This document shows, in pieces, positions 53,613 to 62,637 of a stretch of 64,000 bases of DNA; position 1 is the stretch's first letter; each line of letters opens with the position of its first letter. The stretch comes from Pseudomaricurvus alcaniphilus (GTDB taxonomy: Bacteria > Pseudomonadota > Gammaproteobacteria > Pseudomonadales > Cellvibrionaceae), in NCBI RefSeq assembly GCF_011440395.1, contig NZ_JAAOIX010000001.1, forward strand, positions 1,224,402 through 1,288,401. The letters are read 5' to 3'. The notes under the pieces are model-generated. The model was not told the DNA's origin. It was given only the letters and a program-made list of their open reading frames with translations, and did not search any database. Made by a program: the position numbers and the translations under genes.

Positions 53613-55081
53613 GGTAACGAGGGACTCTGGCAGCGCTTTGCTATATGACTTAGCAAATTATTAATTTCGTGACGAACCGGGTGTTTTACCAAATAAATCA
53701 AGACTATCCAACTTAGGCACGAAGCCGATCCAGCCATAAGAACTTCGCTAAACAAGCGTGTATTTTCGCTATTAGGAGTAACCCAAAAATAAGCTGGCAC
53801 TAGAAGTGACAAACCATTTATAGCCAGGTTCTTCATGATTATTTGAACGAACTGCAAGCACTGAAATTCGTACTTATGAAAAACGATAAAATTGGTTACT
53901 ACTAAGTTTATACATATTAGAACTAAAAAGCTGGACAGTAGTACGTCAAGTCCTTGGTGAACAAACAGAGCAATTAGAACGATTCGCAAAACAACAAATG
54001 TAAGCGTTAACCTAAAATTGATTTTCACATTACCTGTTGCCATTAATAAATTTCTGGCAAGGGAGTTCGGAATACCAATACAAGCCAATAGACAAAGAAA
54101 AGATGCGATTGGAACAGCTGCGTCCCATTGGTCTCCATATAGAAGATTGATAAGATTTGCGCTCATCAACCCCATAAAGCCCAGCGAAAACCAACCCACC
54201 AAGGTGACGTAACCAACCGTGTAAAAATAGGATTTTTCCAGCTCTTTACCTGTTCTATGTTTCATTGCCAAATGAGCCGAAATTACTGGAGCCGTCGCTT
54301 TCTGAATAACATTATCGTAAATTTTTACAAAACCTTGTCCGCGACTCAGAAAGCCCAGAGTAGCAAAACCGAGAACCTTGCCCACCATTAAGTCTAACGC
54401 GCTGGAGTTGAGTTCATTAGCGAGATTCGCACCAACCACATGGCTTCCAAAACCCAATATTTTTTTTGAGTTTCTGAGCGAGGGCCAAACCCGATACTTT
54501 GCTGGCAGATAGCACTGCGCCATAATAGCGCTAGCTGCAACATTGGCGACACTGGCCCAAGCCATGCTCATATAGCCATGGCCACTGTATGCAAGTGAAA
54601 TCCCTACTACGACACTCACAAACGTTGAAGCTAGATTTATTTTTAGGATGGTGCCGAAACTCATGCTTCGCTTTAATAGTGCAGGCGCCATGGCCCCAAA
54701 GGGAATAATAAGGAAATTTAATGCGACAACATATATGACTTCTTTTATAGATTCTTCTTTGTAAAAGTCAGCCGCATAGGGTGCTAACACACAGACAATC
54801 AACCCTAAGGTCCAGGCAAAACAGATTGTTAAACCCAAAGCAGCAGATACTTTTTCTTTGGTAAGCTCTTTCTCCTGGACTAGGTACTTACCAATACCAA
54901 AATCTCGAACCATATGGGCAATGCCAATAATCGCCAGACCGACGGTATAAATACCTATATCTTCTGGCGTAAGCAGACGCGCCAACACCATAATTGAGAC
55001 AAACTGCAGGCAAGTGTTGGCATAACGCTCGACAAACGAGATAAATAGTGCGCGCTTTACAATGTAGCTATCAGATGGCAC
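53609..55081 (-). CDS. Oligosaccharide flippase (Wzx-type)
   Basis: 490 residues, ~12-14 membrane helices, of the polysaccharide transporter (MOP) family: N-terminal RALFISFVERYANTCLQFVSIMVLARLLTPEDIGIYTVGLA, DFGIGKYLVQEKEL, and repeated helix pairs. It moves undecaprenyl-linked repeat units across the inner membrane for Wzy-type polymerisation. It starts with a GTG at 55081 with an AAGGA site, and is followed in the operon by the phosphotransferase-like gene (ATGA overlap). It is the first of the AT-rich variable genes adjacent to the conserved XrtA core. Confidence 0.9.
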   Translation of the reverse strand: MPSDSYIVKRALFISFVERYANTCLQFVSIMVLARLLTPEDIGIYTVGLAIIGIAHMVRDFGIGKYLVQEKELTKEKVSAALGLTICFAWTLGLIVCVLAPYAADFYKEESIKEVIYVVALNFLIIPFGAMAPALLKRSMSFGTILKINLASTFVSVVVGISLAYSGHGYMSMAWASVANVAASAIMAQCYLPAKYRVWPSLRNSKKILGFGSHVVGANLANELNSSALDLMVGKVLGFATLGFLSRGQGFVKIYDNVIQKATAPVISAHLAMKHRTGKELEKSYFYTVGYVTLVGWFSLGFMGLMSANLINLLYGDQWDAAVPIASFLCLLACIGIPNSLARNLLMATGNVKINFRLTLTFVVLRIVLIALFVHQGLDVLLSSFLVLICINLVVTNFIVFHKYEFQCLQFVQIIMKNLAINGLSLLVPAYFWVTPNSENTRLFSEVLMAGSASCLSWIVLIYLVKHPVRHEINNLLSHIAKRCQSPSLP

Positions 55082-55091
55082 AGAGATTCCT

Positions 55092-56450
55092 TTAGGAGTT
55101 TGAGGGGCGATAAAACCGCCCTATAGCTTCGGGTCGCTGCTCAACAGGATCACTTTGTGTAATTTTTCTCTCGTTAAGTTGCTGGATCGCTAAACGCTCA
55201 AGTATGAGCAAGGAAACCAGGGCCCATACCTGCACTTCGGCCCTGAAGTAATTTGAAAATAAACCGGCAACTGCGACAACTATCAAGGCCCCGCCAAAAG
55301 CCGCCCTGTACATGGCAAACTCTTCCGGCAACCCCTGTTTATCAAGAGCTTTCAAGCGAACCAGGGTGCGCCACACCCAGAACATCAACCCAAGCCAGAT
55401 GATAGCACCGGGAATACCTTGCTCCCCCAGTATCGCCATATACATGTTATGCGACGAACGATTGCCCTTGATAGAATTCATACTGGGGTTGGCAGCCACC
55501 GCGGGAGCCAGATAAATAGGGCTTAGATGCTGGAATGCCCTATGGCCTTTGCCCATTGGGTAATCTTTGAACAACTCCCACTCTGCTTCCATAAAAATCA
55601 GGCGCGAACTGGCACTGCTATCACGCTCCTCGTCATCGGCTGTCAAGGTACCCAGGCGTGCCCAGAATTGATCATGCGCCAGCAGCATAAAGAGTACAAC
55701 TCCCAAAGCGCCGTAGATTTTAAACATTCTGGCCTTGGATTTAGGCTGCAAGCGCCAAAGAGATATACCGCCAGCCACCATCCCAAGGAAAGCACCACGA
55801 CTCAGGGTAAGGATAATGCCGTTGAGAATCAGGGGCATAACAGCAAAAGTGACAAGCTTAATACGCTGCTCAGCAACCAGGATAAACATAGCGGCATACA
55901 TCACTCCAGTCCCCAAATGTGTCCCCAGGCGGTTGGCCTCATCAATGCCCGGGCCTCCAACACCATCCAGTTTACCGCCACCTGCTTCGTAGGCTTGCCA
56001 ACCAAGATAGCCACAGCCCAGCACATGAGCCAGTGCAAAGAGCTGCAGTTTTTCCTTGGTATCGATAATGAGATAGACCAAAAAGAACAGCACAATATAT
56101 TTTGTAAACAAAATAGTACCATCCAGGTGGTCATCAATATGAACTGCCCACAAACATTGGATCCACATCCATACTGCATACGCAATTAAGAGTTTGGCAG
56201 GGGTGTTTTGGTACCAAGGTTCTTTTAGAGCGATTTTTTTATAGTGAATTGCTGTGCTCAAAAGCAAAATAATTGCCGCAGAGAATGACCAGCGCAAGTC
56301 AGGAATTTCATCCCCCCACCAACGTGATGGGGGATGTACATAGAACACCCCGACATAAACAAAAAGCCCCCATATTGGGCCTCTCGCAAAAGCCATCACG
56401 GTGCCGGCAAAGAACATTAAAAAGAAGGCAAGTGCAGAAAGAGGCGGCAT
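55092..56450 (-). CDS. Putative O-glycosylation ligase / polymerase, exosortase A system-associated
   Basis: 452 residues, ~10 membrane helices, matching the Wzy_C-type O-antigen ligase family linked to exosortase A: VYVGVFYVHPPSRWWGDEIPDLRWSF, GVGGPGIDEANRLGTHLGTG, LNGIILTLSRGAFLGMV, a large periplasmic loop with HNMYMAILGEQGIPG, and SNYFRAEVQ. It should polymerise or transfer the polysaccharide on the periplasmic face. Its ATG overlaps the xrtA stop by one base. Confidence 0.93.
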   Translation of the reverse strand: MPPLSALAFFLMFFAGTVMAFARGPIWGLFVYVGVFYVHPPSRWWGDEIPDLRWSFSAAIILLLSTAIHYKKIALKEPWYQNTPAKLLIAYAVWMWIQCLWAVHIDDHLDGTILFTKYIVLFFLVYLIIDTKEKLQLFALAHVLGCGYLGWQAYEAGGGKLDGVGGPGIDEANRLGTHLGTGVMYAAMFILVAEQRIKLVTFAVMPLILNGIILTLSRGAFLGMVAGGISLWRLQPKSKARMFKIYGALGVVLFMLLAHDQFWARLGTLTADDEERDSSASSRLIFMEAEWELFKDYPMGKGHRAFQHLSPIYLAPAVAANPSMNSIKGNRSSHNMYMAILGEQGIPGAIIWLGLMFWVWRTLVRLKALDKQGLPEEFAMYRAAFGGALIVVAVAGLFSNYFRAEVQVWALVSLLILERLAIQQLNERKITQSDPVEQRPEAIGRFYRPSNS

Positions 56451-58000
56451 TAGCGGTCTACCTCACTATTTATTCCCACGCGCTCAATTCCGTCGCGCTC
56501 GAACAATTGCCCTGCCGGTTGCTGCGCAACTTGTGGCGCCAGGCTTTCCATAAATTTTGCCAATACCTTTGCCGCTGCCTGCCTGTCTGGATCTACTTTA
56601 TGATAGACCACAAACCCTGCACCAGCCGATCCCCGCCCGGTCAATATCCCCCAGACTTCATGCAGCTTGGCGTTAACCCTGCTTGATGTCGCTCCATGGG
56701 CGCCTTGATACCAGCTCCACATCAGCCACTCAGAATCTCTGCCTCTTAAAACAGTTTCAATAACATCAAACCCGTTTATTGGTCGCGTCGATATACTCAT
56801 AACTCGCCATTGGCGATCCACTCCCGCCAGGTTGTTCACCGAACTGGTGAGTTCGGAGTTTTCATTTTGATAGGGAAAATAGGCGCAATAAAGACCGACT
56901 TGATCTGTGCCGAGTCGATAAGCACCATGCAGTGTCTGTGCCGGATTGAAGTACCTGGGCTGCCATTGTTCGAGCAACGGCAAGCCGAGCTGCCACTGAT
57001 CAACCTGCTGTGGTAGTACCAGCCTGGAAAATTCCGTTTGCCCTGGCTCAACCTGTACACCCTCTTGCCAGCCACGAAAGCCGATAATCACTGCAAGTGC
57101 AGCAAAGGCCCATGTAACCTGCGTGCGTACTGGGGGTCCAACCTTAGCTTGCGGACTTCCAGCCTCTGAGTTTTCCGGCGCATCGGCAAAGAAATTACCA
57201 ATCCAGAACATCGCAAAAATCACTATTCCAAAGAAAACCCAGCCATAGACCAGGTGATCGGCACCCGTCGCCAGCTCCATATTACTGAAATGGCCGATCA
57301 GGACTATAATGACAGCTCGGAGCCCGTTCGCCAGTACCGGCATCAATGCCGCAAAAAGAATAAATACTGCTCGTTTCCAATACCTTGTATAGGTTAGGTA
57401 GGAATACAACGCGCCCAGGGTCAAGGAAGCGATAATGTATCTAATACCGCTACAGGCTTTCACTACCGACCAGTCACCGGATGGCAGGGAAAAATACAAG
57501 CCCTCCCTATACACAGGAATACCAAGACTGCGAATTGTCGCCACGGTGAAGTCGGCGGTGAACGCCATCATTGGGTCAATCAGGAAGTCGCCGATAGGCG
57601 CCGCAAATACCAGGAAACAGAGAGGAAACAGAATCACCTGAGTAAAGGCATTGCCCATCACGCTCCATACCAAAAGAGGCAACAGACATATTGCGGCCAG
57701 GTGCTCCAGCGCCTGCACCCCGGCAACTGCGCCAAGCAACCAAGCTCCGAGGCAGCCTGCAACAAATAGTAATGCTAGCGGCTGCGGCTTGACCGCGACC
57801 TTTAACCAACGAGCTCGAGCACGCCAAACCAGATAGATAGTGGTCGGCAGCACGATATACCCATGGGTATAAGTATCAGATCGTGACCAAAGGTCGATGA
57901 TTCCAAGGTACGTATCCCATAGCAGGGCAATAGCCGCCAGCCACAGGAATACAACTAACCCGCCCCCGAGCTTCAGTCTAGTCCAACTCAGAGATACCAT
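56450..58000 (-). CDS. xrtA: Exosortase A fused to EpsI-type domain
   Basis: 516 residues. The N-terminal ~290 residues are the multi-helix exosortase with the catalytic triad Cys183 (VVKACSGIRY), Arg228 (ANGLRAV) and His249 (GADHLVYGW). The C-terminal ~210 residues are a periplasmic EpsI/DUF3485-type domain (QWQLGLPLLEQWQPRYF, VGLYCAYFPYQNENSEL, YQGAHGATSSRVNAKLHEVW). Exosortase A processes C-terminal PEP-CTERM signals of exported proteins. No client is visible in the window. It lies between the ligase and the XrtA-type deacetylase, overlapping the latter by 23 bp. Confidence 0.95.
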   Translation of the reverse strand: MVSLSWTRLKLGGGLVVFLWLAAIALLWDTYLGIIDLWSRSDTYTHGYIVLPTTIYLVWRARARWLKVAVKPQPLALLFVAGCLGAWLLGAVAGVQALEHLAAICLLPLLVWSVMGNAFTQVILFPLCFLVFAAPIGDFLIDPMMAFTADFTVATIRSLGIPVYREGLYFSLPSGDWSVVKACSGIRYIIASLTLGALYSYLTYTRYWKRAVFILFAALMPVLANGLRAVIIVLIGHFSNMELATGADHLVYGWVFFGIVIFAMFWIGNFFADAPENSEAGSPQAKVGPPVRTQVTWAFAALAVIIGFRGWQEGVQVEPGQTEFSRLVLPQQVDQWQLGLPLLEQWQPRYFNPAQTLHGAYRLGTDQVGLYCAYFPYQNENSELTSSVNNLAGVDRQWRVMSISTRPINGFDVIETVLRGRDSEWLMWSWYQGAHGATSSRVNAKLHEVWGILTGRGSAGAGFVVYHKVDPDRQAAAKVLAKFMESLAPQVAQQPAGQLFERDGIERVGINSEVDR

Positions 58001-58913
58001 TCCCCACCCTGCTACCCCTGGTTTTCAGCGCGTGGCTTGCGTCAACTTCAGCGCTGCCAATCCCACTGGGGCCACTATCCAGAAATATATCGTCCATACG
58101 GCCCCAGCTAAAATCGTTCAACAATCGCTTGAGGCGACTCTCTGTTTTACTGAGATTCAGGTAATGACGAAATTTGGCTCTGGCACTGGCACCTTCTACC
58201 CGAGGCTGTTCGGGATCGATTTCCCAGGGGTGAAAATAGAAAATGCAGGGCTGCTGCTCCCGCTTGTTGACACGGGACATGGCCCAATGGGTAAAGCCGT
58301 AAGGAAATAACCGAAACCAGCCACCACCGGCACAATTAATATTCTTGCTACCAATGGTGACTGTAGTAATGGGCACTTCCAAAAGCTTGCCCGACGCTGC
58401 CTTGAACGGAAACCGGGATGCCTCTGGCATACCGTATAAATCGTGCTTTACCGGTGCGATACTGGAACTGTATAGATAACCCGCCTTCTCCAGTTCATCC
58501 AGTGCCCACAAATTGCTGCTGCCAATGGAGTAGCTGGCTGCACGGTAACCTTTTACTTCTTCTCCGGACAGATCTTCCAGCAGGCCTTTCGTGCGGCAGA
58601 TATCTTCATAAAATTCCGCTGGCGACTGGTTAACCACCCGAATATGTTCCCAGCCATGACTGGCCAATTCGTGGCCATTATCGACAATACGCCGCACCAT
58701 AGCCGGGTAGCGCTCCGCCACCCAACCGAGGGTAAAAAACGTAGCTTTAGTTTCGTTTTGATCAAAAAGGTCGAGGATTCGATCGACGTTTTGTTCGACC
58801 CGACAGGGGACCTTGTCCCAATCACTCTTGTTGACATTCTGCTCGAACGCGGAGACCTGGAAGTAGTCCTCCACATCGACTGTCATGGCATTGATCAGGT
58901 CATTTGCCGGCAT
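57978..58913 (-). CDS. XrtA system polysaccharide deacetylase
   Basis: About 311 residues from the ATG at 58913, which gives the family start (LINAMTVDVEDYFQVSAFE); a GTG at 58934 would add seven residues. NodB-type metal ligands: VDVEDYF, then HELASHGWEH, GYRAASYSIGSSNLWAL, and the C-terminal FYFHPWEIDPEQPR segment typical of this exosortase-linked group (DUF3473 extension). It removes N-acetyl groups from hexosamines of the polymer or of lipid-linked units. Its gene overlaps xrtA by 23 bp and begins 6 bp after the wecB stop. Confidence 0.94.
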   Translation of the reverse strand: MPANDLINAMTVDVEDYFQVSAFEQNVNKSDWDKVPCRVEQNVDRILDLFDQNETKATFFTLGWVAERYPAMVRRIVDNGHELASHGWEHIRVVNQSPAEFYEDICRTKGLLEDLSGEEVKGYRAASYSIGSSNLWALDELEKAGYLYSSSIAPVKHDLYGMPEASRFPFKAASGKLLEVPITTVTIGSKNINCAGGGWFRLFPYGFTHWAMSRVNKREQQPCIFYFHPWEIDPEQPRVEGASARAKFRHYLNLSKTESRLKRLLNDFSWGRMDDIFLDSGPSGIGSAEVDASHALKTRGSRVGNGISELD

Positions 58914-58918
58914 GGGGG

Positions 58919-60040
58919 TCAGGCGTGCAGCCACTCCTGCAAACGCTCGGCTATGCGCTCCGCCGCTCTGCCATCCCAGTATTCGGGAATAGCGCCGGCT
59001 TTGCCACCAGAGCTCATAATCTCTTCGAAAATCTTGCGAATCGCATCCGGATCGGAGCCTGCCAGGGTGTTGGTACCCTCGGCAATGGTAATGGGGCGCT
59101 CGGTATTCTCGCGCAGGGTAATACAGGGTACACCAAGGGCAGTTGTTTCCTCCTGGATACCACCTGAATCTGTCAACACGACTTTCGCGTCTTGCATAAG
59201 GCCGAGCATTTCCAGGTACCCCATGGGTGGCAACAGGATAACCCCGTTGTCCTTCAGGCTTTGCTCCAGCCCCGCCTCAGCGATTTTGTTGCGAGTTCGC
59301 GGGTGCACAGGAAACACTAACGGCAGCCGCTGGCTTATTTCACTCAACACACCCAGCAGCCGGGCCAATGCTGCCGGGTCATCTACGTTGGAGGGGCGGT
59401 GCAACGTCATCAAACCGTAACCTTCCGCCACCGCCTGCAACTGATCCTCATTGGCATATGGACCGAGGGTGGTTGCCACCGCAGCAGCACGAGGCAAATT
59501 ATGCCGCAGCGTGTCAATCATGACATTACCGACAAAGCATACTTTGTTGGCACTGATACCTTCACGGGTCAGGTTGGTCAGTGCGCAGCGTTCCGTGGTA
59601 AACAGAATATCGGATAGCTGGTCGGTGAGGATGCGGTTGATCTCCTCCGGCATACTGCGGTCGTTGCTGCGCAGGCCAGACTCCACATGTACCACGGGGA
59701 TATTTTTTTTCACTGCCACCAGCGCACAGGCAATAGTGGAGTTGACATCACCGACTACCAGCACGGCGTCGGGAAGTAATTCGTCCAATATAGGCTCGAA
59801 GCGCTTCATAATGTCAGCGGTTTGCACCGCATGAGAACCGGAACCCACTCCAAGGTCGATATCGGGCTCTGGGATCGCCAACTGGTCGAAAAACGAGGTT
59901 TTCATATCGGCATCATAGTGCTGGCCGGTGTGTAACAACTTGGCGTTGATGCGGTATATCGGATTTTTTAGCGCGCGCATGATAGGCGCTATTTTCATGA
60001 AGTTGGGACGGGCGCCCACTACACAGAGTAACGTTTTCAT
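58919..60040 (-). CDS. wecB: UDP-N-acetylglucosamine 2-epimerase (non-hydrolysing)
   Basis: About 373 residues from the ATG at 60040 (MKTLLCVVGARPNFMKIAP), the family start; upstream TTG/ATG starts add 12-17 residues with no homology. Motifs: HTGQHYDADMKTSFFDQL, VHVESGLRSNDRSMPEEINRILTDQLSD, FVGNVMIDTL, TLHRPSNVDD and LTDSGGIQEETTALGVPCITLRENTERP. It interconverts UDP-GlcNAc and UDP-ManNAc, providing a ManNAc donor to the pathway. It is placed in the XrtA core between the deacetylase and the outer-membrane protein gene. Confidence 0.95.
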   Translation of the reverse strand: MKTLLCVVGARPNFMKIAPIMRALKNPIYRINAKLLHTGQHYDADMKTSFFDQLAIPEPDIDLGVGSGSHAVQTADIMKRFEPILDELLPDAVLVVGDVNSTIACALVAVKKNIPVVHVESGLRSNDRSMPEEINRILTDQLSDILFTTERCALTNLTREGISANKVCFVGNVMIDTLRHNLPRAAAVATTLGPYANEDQLQAVAEGYGLMTLHRPSNVDDPAALARLLGVLSEISQRLPLVFPVHPRTRNKIAEAGLEQSLKDNGVILLPPMGYLEMLGLMQDAKVVLTDSGGIQEETTALGVPCITLRENTERPITIAEGTNTLAGSDPDAIRKIFEEIMSSGGKAGAIPEYWDGRAAERIAERLQEWLHA

Positions 60041-60094
60041 GTCCGGATTAGCGGGCTGTCTGTTTGCGGTGACCATTGCGTCAGGGTTCAATCA

Positions 60095-61591
60095 CTATTT
60101 CAAATTCATCGTAAGGCTCACCATAACCCGGTTTTCCTTGTAGGTTTCACCGTCGTCTGCCGAACTGCGATTCGTATGGGTTAAATTGAGCGCGAGATTG
60201 GTGTTTACCCCCAGCCCCTTCGTCACCCCCAAGCTATAACGCCATGTATCAGAGTTTTCCCCCAAGGAAGACCCGCTATCAGCCCGTTGTTCTTCAAAAT
60301 TGATTAGTCCATTCAAATTCACATTACTTGCCAGGCTGCGATCGGCGTTAATTCTGTAATTAATAAACCTGGAATCCAACAGGTCTTCCAGGCGACTCTG
60401 GTCTGAGACTGATACATTAAAGCCCATTGTAGTGCGCCGCCCCTTGATACTATAGCTAGCCTGAAGGCGCTCTTCCAGGATTGGGCTGCGGGTGAGCGTG
60501 GTGGCAGTGGAGGCCACAAATAAGGGCAAACCTCCCAACGTCTGCTGATTTCCTGCATCGTCCAGCAATGGAATAAACACGTCTTGCTCACGTAACTCGC
60601 GACTGGTCGTTAGGCTTTTGTTGTAACTCAAACTGAACTGACTGCGGCGATGCCTATGTTCAATTGAGAGGCGCTGGGTGTCACCGAAAAAACGGTCGCC
60701 GTAGCCCAAATTCACGCTGGTGCGAGCACTAGGTGTCCAGTTCACGCCAACGTCCCAGAAACCACCCTCTATATCATTACTGATCGTCGAAAACTCGTTA
60801 AAGTCTTCACCGGCAGTCGCATTTACCTGCCACTTACGGCTGATCTGATAACCCAAGGTAGCTGATGCCGACGCAAGTTCATTTTCTTCACCCGGCAGCA
60901 ATTGGGACTCATTGTAATCCTCACGGCTGTAATTACCATTCAGGCCCCAACTCAGACGCGAACCCGAAACACCTTGAATAGACAGGTTTGCTGACTCTCT
61001 CGCACTGTCATCCACCGCCCGCGCCGTGTTGGATTGATCGCTATAACTTGCACGGAGGGTAACATCGGCAAAATCTTTGATCCGAGAAACAAAATACGGC
61101 GATACGCTGTAACTGTAAGTGGTATTGCGGTTGCCACGAGCACTGAGATTACTGTCACTAAAGCTGGAAAATGAATCAATGGCGTTTTGCCTGGCAGATG
61201 CGCTGGCATCAATAAAAAACATCTGCCGGATCACCTCCAGACTGCCATTGGCGCTCAACCGTGGATTGATTCGATCATTGTCTCCGTCATCGCCAAATCG
61301 GGATGAGGAGCATTCGCCGCGCTTGTTGTTCTGGGAGTTCATCTCCACCGATGCCTGCAGGCTTAGTGAGGCTCGCGCGCTCTCACCCTGCAAAGCCGCC
61401 TGAGGTGTCAACGAGGTAATCCATTCTCCTTTCTCGTCACTTTCACTCAAGCAGCGATTGTCGGTGTAGGTTTCAGCGACACTGACGTCAGCGGTAGCCT
61501 CCCACGCTGCCCCAGCAGGGCAAGTGCCGGCAGCCAATAGGACACTACAGGCCGTCGGATGGATTAATTTGGAAATTCTTTTCAATGACAA
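60095..61591 (-). CDS. PEP-CTERM/XrtA system-associated outer-membrane beta-barrel protein
   Basis: About 498 residues from a TTG at 61591 with an AGGA site in the end of the autokinase gene; an upstream frame overlaps that gene and is Thr/Asp-rich from reading its Gly-Tyr repeats out of frame. A signal sequence (CSVLLAAGTCPAGA) is followed by VSVAETYTDN and many alternating beta-strand segments with aromatic ends, ending TYKENRVMVSLTMNLK, as expected for the ~500-residue TIGR03016-type outer-membrane family. Its role in polymer export or anchoring is not established. Confidence 0.9.
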   Translation of the reverse strand: MSLKRISKLIHPTACSVLLAAGTCPAGAAWEATADVSVAETYTDNRCLSESDEKGEWITSLTPQAALQGESARASLSLQASVEMNSQNNKRGECSSSRFGDDGDNDRINPRLSANGSLEVIRQMFFIDASASARQNAIDSFSSFSDSNLSARGNRNTTYSYSVSPYFVSRIKDFADVTLRASYSDQSNTARAVDDSARESANLSIQGVSGSRLSWGLNGNYSREDYNESQLLPGEENELASASATLGYQISRKWQVNATAGEDFNEFSTISNDIEGGFWDVGVNWTPSARTSVNLGYGDRFFGDTQRLSIEHRHRRSQFSLSYNKSLTTSRELREQDVFIPLLDDAGNQQTLGGLPLFVASTATTLTRSPILEERLQASYSIKGRRTTMGFNVSVSDQSRLEDLLDSRFINYRINADRSLASNVNLNGLINFEEQRADSGSSLGENSDTWRYSLGVTKGLGVNTNLALNLTHTNRSSADDGETYKENRVMVSLTMNLK

Positions 61592-61595
61592 GCGC

Positions 61596-62633
61596 TCAAT
61601 CCTGTTCGGCCGTAGTCTCGGTTTTTTTGGCAACTTTGCGTACACCGTCTCCATAGCCGTATCCGTACCCGTATCCGTATCTATAGCCATAACCATAGCC
61701 CTGGCCGAGGAACGGGTTCGCACGCGCCTTGTTTAATACCAGGCCAACAATCTTGTCCTTGCCCAATTGCCCCAAGGCTTCTTTTGCGGCCTCATGGGCT
61801 GATTCCTCGGCGGCCACCACAAACATGATCTGCCCCATGTGATTGGCTAGCACACTGGCCTCCGAGGTCATCAGCAACGGTGGAGAATCGAATATAATCA
61901 CTCGATCCGGGTAACGTTCCGCCATATCCCGCATCAGCAGCTTCATATTCTCACTGGCCAACAACTCTGTGGCATGTTCATGCAGAGTGCCCGCCGGCAG
62001 TACGCGCAGCTTGGGGATATTAGTATGCACCAGCACATCACTGAATTTTTTTACCGAGCCTTCCAGCACATCAGACAGCCCCGGACGGTCATCCGGAATA
62101 CCCAGCAAGCGTGCCGCAGAAGCCTTGGTAACATCGGCATCCACTAACAGCACCGTGCGATCCTGCTCCATTGCCATACTGATCGCCAGGTTTACCGCTG
62201 AAAACGTTTTGCCCTCCCCCGACAGGGAACTGGTTACCATAATCAGGTTGGCATTTTTCACAGCCGAGGCTCCTTTAGCCTCGATATTCATAAGTAACGG
62301 TCGCTTGATGGTCCGGTATTCTTCGGCGATGCGATTGCGCGGGAAGTTAGGGCTAACCATACCCAACTTCTCCAACTCTGCCAGCGGTACCGTATGGGTG
62401 ATGCGACCGGTTTTACCGATAATATTCTCTACCGGCGCCTTGTAGATCACAGAATCCCGGTCTGCTTCTACGGAGTTATTCGCATCAACCGGCACACCTG
62501 TGTTCAGGGGCACCGAAACTTGTGGTGTTTCAGGCGGCGCCATCAAGGGGGATTTCAACTTCCCCTCGACCTTACCCATCGCCTTTTCAATAATACTGGT
62601 GCCGTTCTTATCCATCATTCCACTACCGTTCAT
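61596..62633 (-). CDS. XrtA-associated tyrosine autokinase (BY-kinase)
   Basis: About 345 residues from the ATG at 62633. Residues ~1-110 are a linker, then EEYRTIKRPLLMNIE, Walker A SSLSGEGKTFSAVNLA, Walker A' TVLLVDADVTKASAARLLG and Walker B RVIIFDSPPLLM of bacterial tyrosine kinases. The C-terminal tail has eight tyrosines in a Gly-Tyr repeat, the expected autophosphorylation cluster. It is the cytoplasmic half of a split Wzc: its partner is the chain-length determinant encoded immediately upstream (62638). Confidence 0.94.
   Translation of the reverse strand: MNGSGMMDKNGTSIIEKAMGKVEGKLKSPLMAPPETPQVSVPLNTGVPVDANNSVEADRDSVIYKAPVENIIGKTGRITHTVPLAELEKLGMVSPNFPRNRIAEEYRTIKRPLLMNIEAKGASAVKNANLIMVTSSLSGEGKTFSAVNLAISMAMEQDRTVLLVDADVTKASAARLLGIPDDRPGLSDVLEGSVKKFSDVLVHTNIPKLRVLPAGTLHEHATELLASENMKLLMRDMAERYPDRVIIFDSPPLLMTSEASVLANHMGQIMFVVAAEESAHEAAKEALGQLGKDKIVGLVLNKARANPFLGQGYGYGYRYGYGYGYGYGDGVRKVAKKTETTAEQD
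61651..61700. repeat. Hexanucleotide Gly-Tyr repeat in the autokinase tail
   Basis: Near-perfect repeats of a GGxTAx hexamer (coding strand) encode an alternating Gly-Tyr run with one Arg-Tyr. The copies differ in third-position bases (GGCTAT, GGATAC, GGGTAC), which points to protein-level selection rather than recent slippage, although copy number could still vary. Confidence 0.85.
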
Positions 62634-62637
62634 GTGT

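Noticed and set aside
55527-56189. Plus-strand open frame of 220 codons opposite the O-glycosylation ligase gene
   Set aside because: Shadow of a membrane-protein gene; the His/Gln-rich translation is the expected artefact.
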